Shown in pieces: positions 31,843-41,817 of a stretch of DNA of 64,000 nt. How positions within the stretch are numbered: the stretch's first letter is position 1; each line of letters opens with the position of its first letter. Below the pieces are notes generated by a model. It was not told where the DNA came from. It did no database searches and worked only from the letters and a program-made list of their open reading frames with translations. Source of the DNA: Phymatolithon calcareum (lineage: Eukaryota > Rhodophyta > Florideophyceae > Hapalidiales); assembly GCA_977006965.1 (NCBI GenBank), contig OZ345354.1:124001-188000 (forward strand). Direction: 5' to 3'. Made by a program: the position numbers and the translations under genes.

Positions 31843-32700
31843 TTGTTGCAAGCTTGTGTGCATGAAGGAGGGGTACTAGAACAGGACTTCCGCTTCATAA
31901 CCCCTATCTCGGCTAAAGACGAAGATTGGGATAACCAACTAGCGACGGAGGCTCTGGTTCTTGAAGGTCGCACCACGCAGCCAGCGGAACTGGAAGTATG
32001 GACCGATGGAAGCGTAGGTGATACCCTGCTAACAGATTCGTAATCTTCAAAACGACGAGCGGGTCTTGGTTAAATGGGATGAAGGTTGGTACACTGCATC
32101 GCTCAAGATATTCGACGCTCTCCAACATGGGGATAACATTGTGTGACGAACTTTTTGACCCGCACTGGGGGAGCACGGCCGCAATTTGGCCCGAAAATTA
32201 TTTGGTTTATTTGGGCCAAAATGCTGCCGTGCTCCCCCAGTGCGAATTTCAAAAAACGATGCTGCTGACGAGCTAGCTCGCAGGGGTATACGTACAGTAA
32301 GCGAAGCCTAGTAGACCTCTAGAGAGTTCCGTTGACACTCGAGGCAGAGATCCATTATCAAACCATCTTTCAAACTCAAGCCTATCGCTATCCCGACACC
32401 TCCCGAAGACTTTCCTTTATCGAACGGACGAGCTGAAGTGATCTTACACCAGTTGACTGGAGACAGTGCCCTCTGGTAGCCGTTTTTCACAATCGGAACA
32501 GCCTGGATGCAGTAACGTACGCTCCATTACGCAAGATTTGTAATACCGGCTGTAACGAAATTGTGGAACTTGTATTGCTACTCTGTGGTGGGCGTTCTGC
32601 CTCCGGGCGCAAGATTATTGGACGAATGGGCACCAAGACTGCAGAGTAATGATGCCGTTAGAGAACACTAGACAAACTAAGTTTTCAGAACCATGAGAAG
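31843..32700 (+). pseudogene. LINE RNase H domain and C-terminal zinc region, degraded and interrupted
   Basis: The plus strand reads PAELEVWTDGSVGD near 31985-32020, the first RNase H motif of LINE ORF2 proteins. Separately, NDAADELARRGIRT near 32253-32295 is the closing DELA motif of the same domain. The middle of the domain is lost or replaced by sequence including an 84-bp hairpin. Farther on, YAPLRKICNTGCNEIVELVLLLCGGR near 32520-32600 resembles the post-RNase H zinc region. Many stops show that it is a relic. Confidence 0.6.
32161..32244. mobile_element. 84-bp foldback element (hairpin MITE)
   Basis: The two halves are inverted copies: the first 19 bases (CGCACTGGGGGAGCACGGC) are perfectly mirrored at the other end. 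The arms continue to about 35 bp with three mismatches around a short AT-rich loop. It sits inside a degraded LINE RNase H domain, so it arrived as an insertion. No target duplication is evident. Confidence 0.7.
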
Positions 32701-33251
32701 CTGTTTTCAAACAGCTTCAGACACTTTCCTTTCGCGTCAGAGATCTTTCCACTGTAAAGAAAGAAAGAACAAGACTAAATCTGCACGAACAAGGGAAGAC
32801 TTTCGGCGTTCTGTATGATCATTTCTATGGTTCGACTAGACGTTGCAGCTTTTTTCTGTCTCGGATAAAGTGGCACCCATCCTGCCTGACCTGCAATAGC
32901 ATTCATGTTGGCACGACGGTCAACCATTGAAAGGTCCAGAGGCGCAAGTTCACACTTGTGAGCAAAACCGTTTGACCTGTCATCGTCAACAAGGAAATTG
33001 CAATCGCAAGTATACGCAAGTGCTGTGGGATGAAATTAGAGTCAAACTCTAACTCCTCGATCAAACCAGTCCCGGAAATGACAAATTTTCAAGCCCCGTT
33101 TCTGTTGTTGAGACTCCTATAACTAGAAAATGTTTTTGCATCTTTAGAAGGAGAAAAGCAGATGATGATGCGTTACAGTAAGCAGATAAATTCTTTTATT
33201 GTATCACTTTTAGTGATTAAAGCTGTACGAGGAGTCCAGATGTGGTGACAT
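32701..33251. other. Intergenic region, no supported gene
   Basis: Nothing recognised up to the start of the segmental duplication. Confidence 0.4.
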
Positions 33252-34063
33252 CTTACAGGCATTTCTAACCGAAAAACACGTAAAAACGGAAAGCGCTACA
33301 TGCCAATCATTTTGCCCTACGTCAAGGACTCGGGTCGCGGTCATGCCTGATTCATAACCTTAACCAGGTAACCTTACAGCCTTTACCTACGTTCACCCTC
33401 TCAAAATCCTTCACCGATTTCTTTTTTCATTAATATTTCTAGCCAGCAAAGATGTCCTTGCCGACGAGAAGTCGCAAATTGCGATAGTTTGTATGATAAG
33501 CACTCTAAGTTAAAATTAAAGTGGAGACAATTCATACGTAAGATTCAACTTCATCTCTTGAATCGAGGATATCACTTCCCAATACCTGGACAGTACAGGT
33601 ACAGTACAGTAGTTTTCTCCCATATGTCCCCAAGGGGAGAGAATTTCATCGTAATTAGATTGATTTTATGACAGTGTCGAGGACTCACCATTTTGGGGGA
33701 AGGCGGCAACTGCTGCTTTCCTTACTGCACAAGAATTTCATCGGTACATATTGTGTCACCAGGGGAAAATTTTCCCCTGGTGTAATAGAGGGGGAGTAAA
33801 ACTGAAAATTGCAGTATCAAAAGAGTAATGGATAGAGACCCCTGCGTGTGCAGCATATTGTATGGGGTTTTTCGCCTGTTTCATATTATCTGCCAAAATG
33901 TTACACTGTCGACAGGTCATTGACCAATAGACGAGGAGCAGAAAATGGTGCCCAAGTCGAGTGCAGTAAAGCTAGCGAGCAGCTGCTCGAGAAGAGATGA
34001 TCCATTCGTAGGTTTTTCGATACAGTGGCGACGTGTATACTCCCTATAGGCATATTTTCGATT

Positions 34064-34522
34064 TTATTCCAAACTTTTCCTGGTTTTCTTAGGCACGCCT
34101 GTGAGACCTTCTGCTCTGGTCACTTTCGCCTGACCTTCAACTGCATTCACGCTTGAGCTGCTTGCGTCGTCGGAGGTGTTGTCGTCGCATGCGATACGAT
34201 CACCATCGCCAGCAGTACTGGTGGGTACAAGTAGTTCCCAGTCATGGAGGCGGTCGCACAATGCCAGACCGCTCTCAAGAGCCAAGCCAATACGGGAGTT
34301 ATCTGTGGAAGCGCTGCTGTCTGAGTCGGTCTCCGCGTTCTCCGTCGGTGAACGCAATGACACGGGCGCCCAACCAGAATATGGATCCATATTGTTTGTC
34401 CGACTTGCAAAGATGCCAAACACCTCCGCTGAAATTTTGAATTCAGCCGAAATCCGAACAAAGGCACTCCATGCTGTATTGTGCACTGTCTCACGATGTT
34501 CCCTATTTGCACTAATTTTCAT
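34064..34522 (-). CDS. Unknown Ser/Asp-rich protein inside the 968-bp element
   Basis: ATG start at 34522, 152 residues. The N-terminal part (MKISANREHRETVHNTAWSA) is followed by an acidic, Ser/Thr-rich stretch (ENAETDSDSSASTDNS) and CDDNTSDDASSSS, with a basic end (PKKTRKSLE). No domain is recognised. A frame of this size in a sub-kilobase element may be captured sequence or the first exon of a lost gene. It may also be fortuitous. Confidence 0.3.
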   Translation of the reverse strand: MKISANREHRETVHNTAWSAFVRISAEFKISAEVFGIFASRTNNMDPYSGWAPVSLRSPTENAETDSDSSASTDNSRIGLALESGLALCDRLHDWELLVPTSTAGDGDRIACDDNTSDDASSSSVNAVEGQAKVTRAEGLTGVPKKTRKSLE

Positions 34523-34549
34523 CCATGCGACGAAGGAGAAGCCGAGTTG

Positions 34550-34582
34550 TCATATTACATCCACAAAGTGGATGTAATATGA
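34550..34582. repeat. Perfect 15-bp inverted repeat hairpin
   Basis: TCATATTACATCCAC is mirrored exactly across an AAA loop. It lies just outside the 152-codon frame, within the 968-bp element. Confidence 0.8.
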
Positions 34583-35080
34583 TAAGCACGCTGAAATATT
34601 CTGTTTAACACTTATTAATTTGATGCATATCTGGACCTACATACATGATGCACGTACACAGGGGACCCGTGAATGCTATGATAGCCCCCTCAGTTTTACT
34701 CCCCCTCTATTACTTTTCCCCTGGTGTCACACTACCTTCAGCTTATGTACATCATGTACACAAGCTGAAGGTGGTGTGGCACAATACGTACCGATGAAAT
34801 GATGAGCAAGCGACAAAAAGTGGCGCCTGTTTCACAGTAATTTCGGTAATGGAGTGATAAACCGCCCACTAATTTGCGTTTAGAAAATCGACCCAAGTGG
34901 TGTCCATCACTCTCTACGTATCCACAAGGAGTCGTCCTGCACTGCAAGCAAACGTTATCTTCCGTACTGAAAAGCAACGCTGTACCGTCTTTAGCTTTTC
35001 AGTTCCATACTTCTGCTTCTTCTTCTTCTCACATGACCAAGAACGCAAAGTGATTAATTTTTCTTGATCGTTACACCACC

Positions 35081-36574
35081 ATGCAGTGGGACAGCTCGAA
35101 CACTTCATTCGAGCTTGGAATCAGCAGCTCCTTTTTCAATGTCATCCGATTCGTCGTAACAGCAGTCGTGCTCGCCTCGGCGTCTCAGTTACTGCTCGAT
35201 TGGCTGGTCAGCGAAGCGAGAATCCACGCACTCGCTAACGGACGAGACGTGAATCTTTCCGGTGGACCCAGCTTCCGATTTCTGCGTACCACAAGTTCCG
35301 GCGTAAGTCAAAAGTGGCTTCATATCGTACTTGTGCTGCTCATCTACGCAGCAGAGGTAGCGATTGAGTTTGGCAGCAGCAGCACAACGACAGGAGTCCT
35401 TCAGTATGAGACCAAACAAATCCTTCAACGAACTGCACTACAAGCTGCACCGCAGTGTCTCTCACTAGGGCAGGCCTCCTGCTTTCCGATCGAAGCTGTT
35501 GGGCACAATCTTCCCAATTGCACGGAGATGAATGACCTCGGCTTGGAATGGAAATTTACTGCGAAAAGGACCGAGATCATTGGAAATTCATCCCAGCTTG
35601 AGCTTGTTTGCCCGATGACGGCAGTGGGGCAAGTATCAGCGACACGTTTGCTGTACGCTTCTGAGCGCCGCGCTAATCTGATGAAAGGTGTTTTTTATCG
35701 TAAGGTTCACCGAGGAGGGCCGTCCACTGGAAATGTAATGTTTCCTGGAAAATCGGGACCGAAGGAAAGCCTCGTACATGCACGCATTACAAGCTTGGGA
35801 ACTACACCGGCTTTTTCGGATATGCAAGTGTCCAATGGAAGTCGACTGGCGCTTTTGATCTTCATGGATGTCACTTTGCGGGCTTCCAACGCCACCGCTC
35901 GGATATTCTGCGATCCACACTGCCTCACGTCTCGCTGTGATTTTTTGTTCACGTGCTTCATGATATCGCAAAATAAGTCTCAAGTGTTGCTGTATGGTGC
36001 AATACGCCAGAACGGCAACAACTTTGAAAAGTTTGTCACGCGTATGCACAACCAATCCGTTGAGCACAACAAGCTCTATACAATCCCAGTCAAATCGCGC
36101 AGGGCGCTGCTATTTTTTCTCCCCGTCCAAACTGTTGAAATGACGGGCCTTGCATATAGCTACTATCCCTCTCTGATCTCTATGATATTTCCAGTCATGC
36201 GGTCAGCCACAAGCGTCGGCAATCTTTTTCCCCGCTACCTTGCTTTCCTGGCCGTCAATGGGAAATACGAGCTTCCTGCAGTAACACGTCGCATCCCAAC
36301 ACGAATGGTGTACAAGGAACAAGGTACGATAGGTCCCATCTTCGTCGCTGGAGTACTGCTGTACGCAGTTGTAATCATATTCTGCGTTCTTCTTGCGTTG
36401 TGGCATCGTACAAACAACCGCAGCGTTGGCATAACGTGGTTCACTGGTGAGTCCCGTTTCGCGGCGCAGTGGGCCGATAGCGAAGCTCGTCGCGGCAATA
36501 GTCTGAAACCGAGTGGAGATGTAGTTGTTCGACTTGAGGACAGCAAACCTGGGCGCCACCTCACCGTCGTGTAG
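35081..36574 (+). CDS. Unknown membrane protein with large extracytoplasmic domain (intact copy)
   Basis: ATG in good context (CACCACCATGC), 497 residues, no intron. Hydrophobic segments lie near residues 20-45 (FNVIRFVVTAVVLASASQLL), 80-97 (WLHIVLVLLIYAAEVAI) and 420-445 (IGPIFVAGVLLYAVVIIFCV). Between the last two is a ~320-residue domain with many Cys (for example IFCDPHCLTSRC) and several N-x-S/T sites, which points to an exoplasmic, disulphide-bonded, glycosylated region. A ~55-residue basic/acidic tail follows. I recognise no family. A near-identical second copy at 60390-61882 carries a frameshift. Plausible roles such as surface or secretory-pathway protein are inference only. Confidence 0.65.
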   Translation: MQWDSSNTSFELGISSSFFNVIRFVVTAVVLASASQLLLDWLVSEARIHALANGRDVNLSGGPSFRFLRTTSSGVSQKWLHIVLVLLIYAAEVAIEFGSSSTTTGVLQYETKQILQRTALQAAPQCLSLGQASCFPIEAVGHNLPNCTEMNDLGLEWKFTAKRTEIIGNSSQLELVCPMTAVGQVSATRLLYASERRANLMKGVFYRKVHRGGPSTGNVMFPGKSGPKESLVHARITSLGTTPAFSDMQVSNGSRLALLIFMDVTLRASNATARIFCDPHCLTSRCDFLFTCFMISQNKSQVLLYGAIRQNGNNFEKFVTRMHNQSVEHNKLYTIPVKSRRALLFFLPVQTVEMTGLAYSYYPSLISMIFPVMRSATSVGNLFPRYLAFLAVNGKYELPAVTRRIPTRMVYKEQGTIGPIFVAGVLLYAVVIIFCVLLALWHRTNNRSVGITWFTGESRFAAQWADSEARRGNSLKPSGDVVVRLEDSKPGRHLTVV

Positions 36575-36607
36575 AGCTGCGCGCCCACCTCAATGGTATG
36601 ATCCTAT

Positions 36608-37350
36608 TCAAACTAAAGAAAGCAGAGTTCTTCGCCTTGAAGTCGGTTCAGCTCGGGTATTTCCAAATGAACTGTCCTTACTTGCTCGAGCGTTTTGGTT
36701 CATCGCAGAATAAGTTCTCTTACCGCCAATGCGATAGTCTTTTGGCATGATTGACCGCAGAGTTTCCGCAGACTGGTTCGTTTGGAGTGCTCTACCGCAT
36801 CTCCAAATGGTTCCCTTTTCTCCATCCCAGCAATGTCTTTCCTTGTATAATGCCACTCGCGCATGCTCTTGCCTTCAATCGGTTCATTGAGATAGGCTCG
36901 TTCTCTCGCCATTGCCCGTTCTAGCATTTTGAAAACTAAGATTTCCCGTCGTATCTGGCTGTTTGAATCAGGCACATGACGCGGAGTCTGCCCGTCCTTG
37001 CTCAAGCTACGACTCCCTATATCCTGTACTTTTTGTGTCCAAGGTGTTAAGTGCATTGCGTACTCACAGCGCGGCTGCATTATTGCCTTGAATATCTTTA
37101 TGCATTTCTGGACGGCAAATCCTTTCTTGAAACTCCCAGTGTGCGTAACTCGTATACGGTAGTCCTTGCCTTCCTTGGCGTTGTACCATTTGCGTGTCTG
37201 AAACACATTCGGGCCCTAAGGATACTCCAAGTTATGACAACTCCGTGGCGTGTGCCTAGACTTCTGATTCGAGAATCTCGCTCTTCCCTTGTTTCGCATT
37301 CAAATGTCATCCCTCATACCTGGAGAGAAGAAACAATTAAGGTATGGTAA
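36608..37350 (-). pseudogene. LINE ORF2 3' fragment (left duplication copy)
   Basis: The minus strand reads ARTTVYELRTLGV near 37150-37190 and FKKGFAVQKCIKIFKAIMQP, YAMHLTPWTQ, REILVFKMLERAMARERAY, EWHYTRKDIAGMEKREPFG. These match the C-terminal part of the LINE at 50631-53033 (VYELRTLGVFKKGLSIQKCI, YAMHLTPWTE, EWQYTKKDIAAMETRKPFG). Frameshifts and an internal deletion mark it as a relic. It recurs at 61926-62668 because it lies inside the duplication. Confidence 0.75.
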
Positions 37351-38682
37351 AAGGAAGAAGAAGGCAGATCAATGAAGATTCCTATTGAAGGCAAGCTACC
37401 AGGGATCCTTTACATAGGAGAAAGAACAACACGCTTAAGGTGCCTAAGGTTGAAATTCAACCGAGCACCCCTTTGGAGAAAATCAATATTGGGTGTCTAC
37501 TGTGGGATTACCGCGGTGATCGAACTAGCCGCCTTACAACGTACTCTAGCGTCGTCGAAGATGAGTACAGAAATTGAGTTTGAGTGCAAGAGACTCACAG
37601 GAGCTCTTGTTGGGAGAGAATTACGAATCAAGAACGTTTTGAGTAGCCAGAGGACTTTAGCTTAGAGAATATCGCAAGAGCTGCCCCGTTACTCCAAGGT
37701 GAGGCTTTGGGTGCTCTCAAAATAAAATCATCAAATATCCCCTCATACCTGGGCCCAGTCATTTGGAAAGTGTTCAAGTGCAAGACGAAGTGGTTAGCAC
37801 TTCAGGCCAATCTGTAAAAGAGATCAAATTTGTCGAAAAATTCAAGCTCTGATCATATTTTCTACTTATTTCAGCCGCTCCTTAGCTAGTTATCGGCTTC
37901 GTTCTTCAATCTCTTGCAAAGAATCATGGCATCGACTTGACGATCAAATGATGTCTTTTCTGTGTTCGCAAGAGTGAGCGAGGAGGTGTCCTTGTCGAGC
38001 ATGCTATGCAAGTCGCATGTTTTCCTTGCGCTAGTCATTGTAAATCTAACATCATCAGATTGGCCGTCCGCTTATTGAGTGATCACCATTAGTTGAAAGA
38101 AATAACTGTGTATTCCGTGGTGCGAAATCCTATACAACTCCACTGTGTACCATCGACACCAGGAGTCTCCCTCATCGTGCTTGCAGAGAGTATAAAAGAG
38201 TTCTCTATAAAATACGTACACCCACACGTTGAAACCGGAGGGTCTTTGAAAGCACGAACGGAATAAACTCCTTCTCTCGGGATCTCGCTGCGCTATTTCC
38301 GTTCTCCTGCGGTGCATCTGACTTGTGATCGACTGAGTCGCCGACGTTGGAAGTCGCTCTACGCGATAATCCAGGGAAGTCACATCAGCATGTGTGGCTC
38401 TTACGGAGCAGTGGTATTATCAAGTGATGTAGAGCCGGGGTATTCTCGCTGAGCCTCGCGTCACGCCTTGTGATACGAGAATGGGTCGAGCTTTGTATTT
38501 GCAGATTTTTCTACTCGCGTTAACCATCTTGTTAAGGCGGGTGACGCGAGTAGCGTACATTAAAGTCACCTGTGAAATATGATGGAGGTAACGAGTTGAG
38601 TGCGATGACCAGTGGTCGATGAAGCAAAGCCCGGGTGTGATGTCAGCTTGGCCACGTGTGGAAACAGTCCTACTTCATTGCC
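37351..38682. other. Duplicated non-coding region
   Basis: Part of the segmental duplication. A 97-codon plus frame (37372-37665) and a 103-codon minus frame (38072-38383) are kept in both copies, but the copies are too similar for that to show selection. A hairpin with 10-bp perfect arms (CTACTCGCGT...ACGCGAGTAG) is at 38511-38553. Confidence 0.4.
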
Positions 38683-39762
38683 GGCTGCAATGAAGTCGTC
38701 TTTCAATCTTGAAACATCCCTGATCAACTAGATTCCTTTCTGACGTGAATTGCAATTGAGTGCTCCTCTTGACGGTTTTGTAAATTTTGACCACTTTTTT
38801 GTGTTGCTTGGCTTCAACTACCAGTCTATGATCTGGCGTTTAAATTCAAGTCATCGAATTTAGTGTTAGACACCAATACATTTGCCATGGGGTATTAGGC
38901 TCTATCTTCGAGAATCACGGTTGCTAATGACTCCTAATAACCCATCCCCAGCTAGTGCAAGCAATCTAGAATTCTTATCATCCTGACATCCACAATGACT
39001 CAGTTTATGAACAGCAGTGCCGTGCTGCAGTACATCGGAGCTTGCGGGGTCAACATATCTATCGACAATTGGCATGATTGTGACACACACTAATAGCTAT
39101 ACAAATTCATGTATATAGTCACCGGAGCAATCACGAGGTATTCCATCGGATGACCAGCTCAGCAGGCAGTCCTCGTCCCAGATGGAGTAACACTTCCCGC
39201 AATCGATGATATTTTTGGAAAAAATAGTTTAGCCTGCGATCCCGTTTATGCTTTCGTTGACTGCAGTCGTATTTCTCAGAAGAAGAAACTCTGTTAATGG
39301 TTTTGATAAAATTTATCCTCGCAGAAAACCCGTTATTTGAATGAACAAATTAGCTGCAAAAGGAGTGTGACGGCAGTGCGAAATGGTGGGCAAATACCAA
39401 TAGGCAATCGACCAACACATGGTATATCGCTCGTCAATGTTTGCCAGGACGCAAGCCTGCGCATCCCGACAGCCAAAATTCACACCGCACTGAAGGTGAG
39501 GTCTAGAGTCGTTACCGGCACCGACAGCATCGGCATTTATTTGGACAGCATAGGCACGATATTTCATGCAGCCCGATGTTACAACAGCCGACATGAATTC
39601 TCAGTCAACCCCTCCCCATGTTCGATGACTTTTTGATTCCTTGTAGCAATTTTCTGAAAATAAGTAAAAAATAAGTTTTCTCCGCTTTCTTATCGTGAGC
39701 AAGTACGGAAACCAGATCTGACGTGTGCAGGCGGGACAGCGCTGAGCTTCCCGACCCCGCGA
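38683..39762. other. Intergenic region, no supported gene
   Basis: About 1.1 kb. Opposite-strand open stretches at 39313-39636 shadow each other and have no domain. Confidence 0.4.
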
Positions 39763-40334
39763 TGCCGGTCGCCTTCCTTGCAATATCTGCTCTGTCCAAA
39801 CGGCGGAAATCTGTCCCCCGAGCGCGGCAGTGCTCGAGACCAGGCATGAGGCCGTGCATGAGTCTCCATCGGCTGCGCGCTCGCACGCTGGGTTGGGTGC
39901 TGCCAGTTATTCCAAGTCCTCAGCAGGCGAGCCGTGCCGGTCTGCTCGATTGCACATTTTTAGCTCTCGCGCTCTTGGCCGTCGGGGCGGGGCCTGTGGC
40001 AGCGCTATTGGCTGCCGCGGTACCGTTCGGACGAGCAGTGGTTAAGAATGGACAGGCGCGGTCATCGCGGCACGCGGCGCTAATGTTGGGCAGTATCGAG
40101 GGTGGAATGTTTTGCGAGGGCGCCCGCTTCATTCCCGTACCGGCGTCGCCAAGACTGCACGGGGCTTCGGCGGCGGCATTGGTTTTATCGGATGATCCGC
40201 ATTTTGACGACGGTCAGTGTCGCGTGGAGCAGGTTTATGTGCCGCAGAATGACGAATTTTTGTTGACGGAAGACCGGGTGCGGAGGGAGCGTCTACTGGA
40301 ACTCATTCATAATGCATACAATAGTATTGCATAA
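39763..40334 (+). CDS. Unknown small membrane protein, possibly plastid-targeted
   Basis: The ATG at 39763 gives 190 residues; the frame is open slightly upstream but without an ATG. The first ~50 residues are rich in Arg and Ser with few acids (MPVAFLAISALSKRRKSVPR), like a transit peptide. A hydrophobic stretch follows (LLDCTFLALALLAVGAGPVAALLAAAV, about residues 70-100), then a hydrophilic domain ending RRERLLELIHNAYNSIA. Local GC is higher than in the flanks. A nuclear-encoded plastid membrane protein would fit an alga, but no family is recognised. Confidence 0.45.
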
Positions 40335-41817
40335 CGTGGCGGAAGAATGCGACGGAGAATGCGGCTCGTGCAGTGAACGTTCAGGTTTCATCTTGCAATG
40401 TGTTGCATGAACGCTATTAAGTATGGCAATGAGGCGAGTCTTTTTTCTCGCTCGAATCAGGTTGTTGCGGGAGCGGATGCAATGTTCTCGTCGCTCGCAG
40501 CGCTATGTGTCGCGTTCTTGAGCTGGCTTTGCGAACGGTGTCACCACCGATCTCATTCTTTCCTTTGTTTGTCCATTATCCTTGGCAGTTGGAGAGCTAT
40601 TGGTGCCAACAGTGCAGGGAAAACGCAGAAGGCCATGGTCCGCTCTTCTGTGCTAAAAAGTCAACAGATATTGATGAAAGAGTCGTTCATTTGATTGATG
40701 AGCAGCACTCATTTGGAAGATTTCACAATTTGAGAGCAAATGCTATCGTCGCACTGTGAAGGCGGTGACAGTTGAGCTGGACTGAAGTGTCGAGCGCAAG
40801 AGATGTGCGGCATGGGATAATCGCAAAATGGGTATACAAGCCCGTGCATGTGGGTCTATTTGGTGCGTTGTGGAGACACATCTATTGCAGGAGCAGCGAT
40901 TTGCATGCTCTTCGGTGTGAGGTACGTCAGAAGAAACTGCGTTTCCAAGCTTGCTTGTGCGGGGCTATTGAAATTTATATCAACATGTCCGAACCTTAAT
41001 GACGCCTGTGCTGTGGATTCTGTGGTATTCCAGATGTAGACGTCGTTTTGAACGGTTGAAATGGTCAATGCTCGTGCACGCCAGTTTGTACAGGCGATGG
41101 TCATATGCATCGCTCCTTGTATATTTTTTCTTTGGACAGGAAGGGTCGATCGGTTCAATTCAGTTTAGTTCAGTTCAGTTCAGTTCGGGAGATGATGCGA
41201 GGTAATTGCACGGAGAATTCTTGAGGGCGAGAAGCACCGTCGGATGGCAAAATCTGTCTATACTGTACGGGGCTATGCAAAAAGACGTCCTCGGGCAGAC
41301 TGATTCGTGGCGAAGAGTGGCGAGTCGGAAAGCACAGATTACGATGCACAAAGTGATTGGGCCTTGGGCGGGATTTGGCCAAGAAAAGCGAGTCTATCAC
41401 AACTCGTAACGTTAATGTGATTCAGATCGTCGTCGCTGTGCCATGCAAGAAATATTTGCATAAATCTTGTTTCCCGATGATCGCGTCCTGTGACTCGGCC
41501 CGACCGACCGACCGACCGACCGCGAGACCGGCTTTGCAACCGCCCTGTACAACGCCCTGCTTTCTCGTCCTCTTATGCTCCCCTAACTCCAATTTCAACC
41601 GCTCTGCTGTCGCACTCCCTCGCACCGCAGACTTCCTCCCCCATGCTCATCATTGCCGCTGCCGCAGAGCTTTGACGTCTTCCGTGTCACCGCACCGCTC
41701 TCGAACTCCTTGCCGTCCGCTGCTACACCAAAGCCTTCTTCGCGCATGCTCTCATATGCATGCACCGCACCGCAGCCTCCTTCACGCCACCGCGCTCCCC
41801 GGCACGGTTTGATCATC
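40335..41817. other. Intergenic region with two microsatellites
   Basis: Short frames at 40398-40759 have no domain. A (CAGTT)n tract lies at 41154-41188 and a (CGAC)n tract at 41501-41522. A pyrimidine-rich, GC-rising stretch (41530-41815) precedes the next start and probably contains its promoter and 5' leader. Confidence 0.5.

Larger units (their letters stand above)
33758..34725. mobile_element. 968-bp inverted-repeat element with GTC target duplication
   Basis: The ends begin ACCAGGGGAAAA and are mirrored at the right end (TTTTCCCCTGGT). The shared inverted sequence continues as TAATAGAGGGGGAGTAAAACTG. On the left the terminal motif is doubled as a palindrome (33758-33782) before that block. 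GTC flanks both sides (33755-33757 and 34726-34728). The right copy of the duplication shows the unoccupied site, TTGTGTCACAC, so boundaries and the 3-bp duplication are well defined. One 152-codon frame (34064-34522, minus) lies inside and no transposase is recognised. Probably non-autonomous. Confidence 0.85.
33735..34800. repeat. ~95-bp foldback, left copy, interrupted by the 968-bp element
   Basis: Removing 33758-34725 plus one GTC leaves inverted arms of about 45 bp: ATTTCATCGGTACATATTGT... against its mirror ending ACCGATGAAAT at 34800, around a TGTACATCATGTACA centre. It resembles a short hairpin MITE. The right copy has the same foldback at 53851-53894 and 60018-60073, opened at its centre by another insertion. 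Confidence 0.75.
33252..38682 (+). repeat. Left copy of a segmental duplication (matches 53381-64000)
   Basis: Starts at CTTACAGGCATTTC and matches the right copy base for base with scattered changes, about 2% over the first ~500 bp by eye. The left copy carries a 968-bp insertion at 33758-34725 that the right copy lacks, and lacks the 6.1-kb insertion of the right copy. The shared part covers a foldback, the 497-residue membrane-protein gene and LINE fragments. The match runs at least to 38682, where the right copy meets the window end, so the real length is unknown. Confidence 0.92.
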
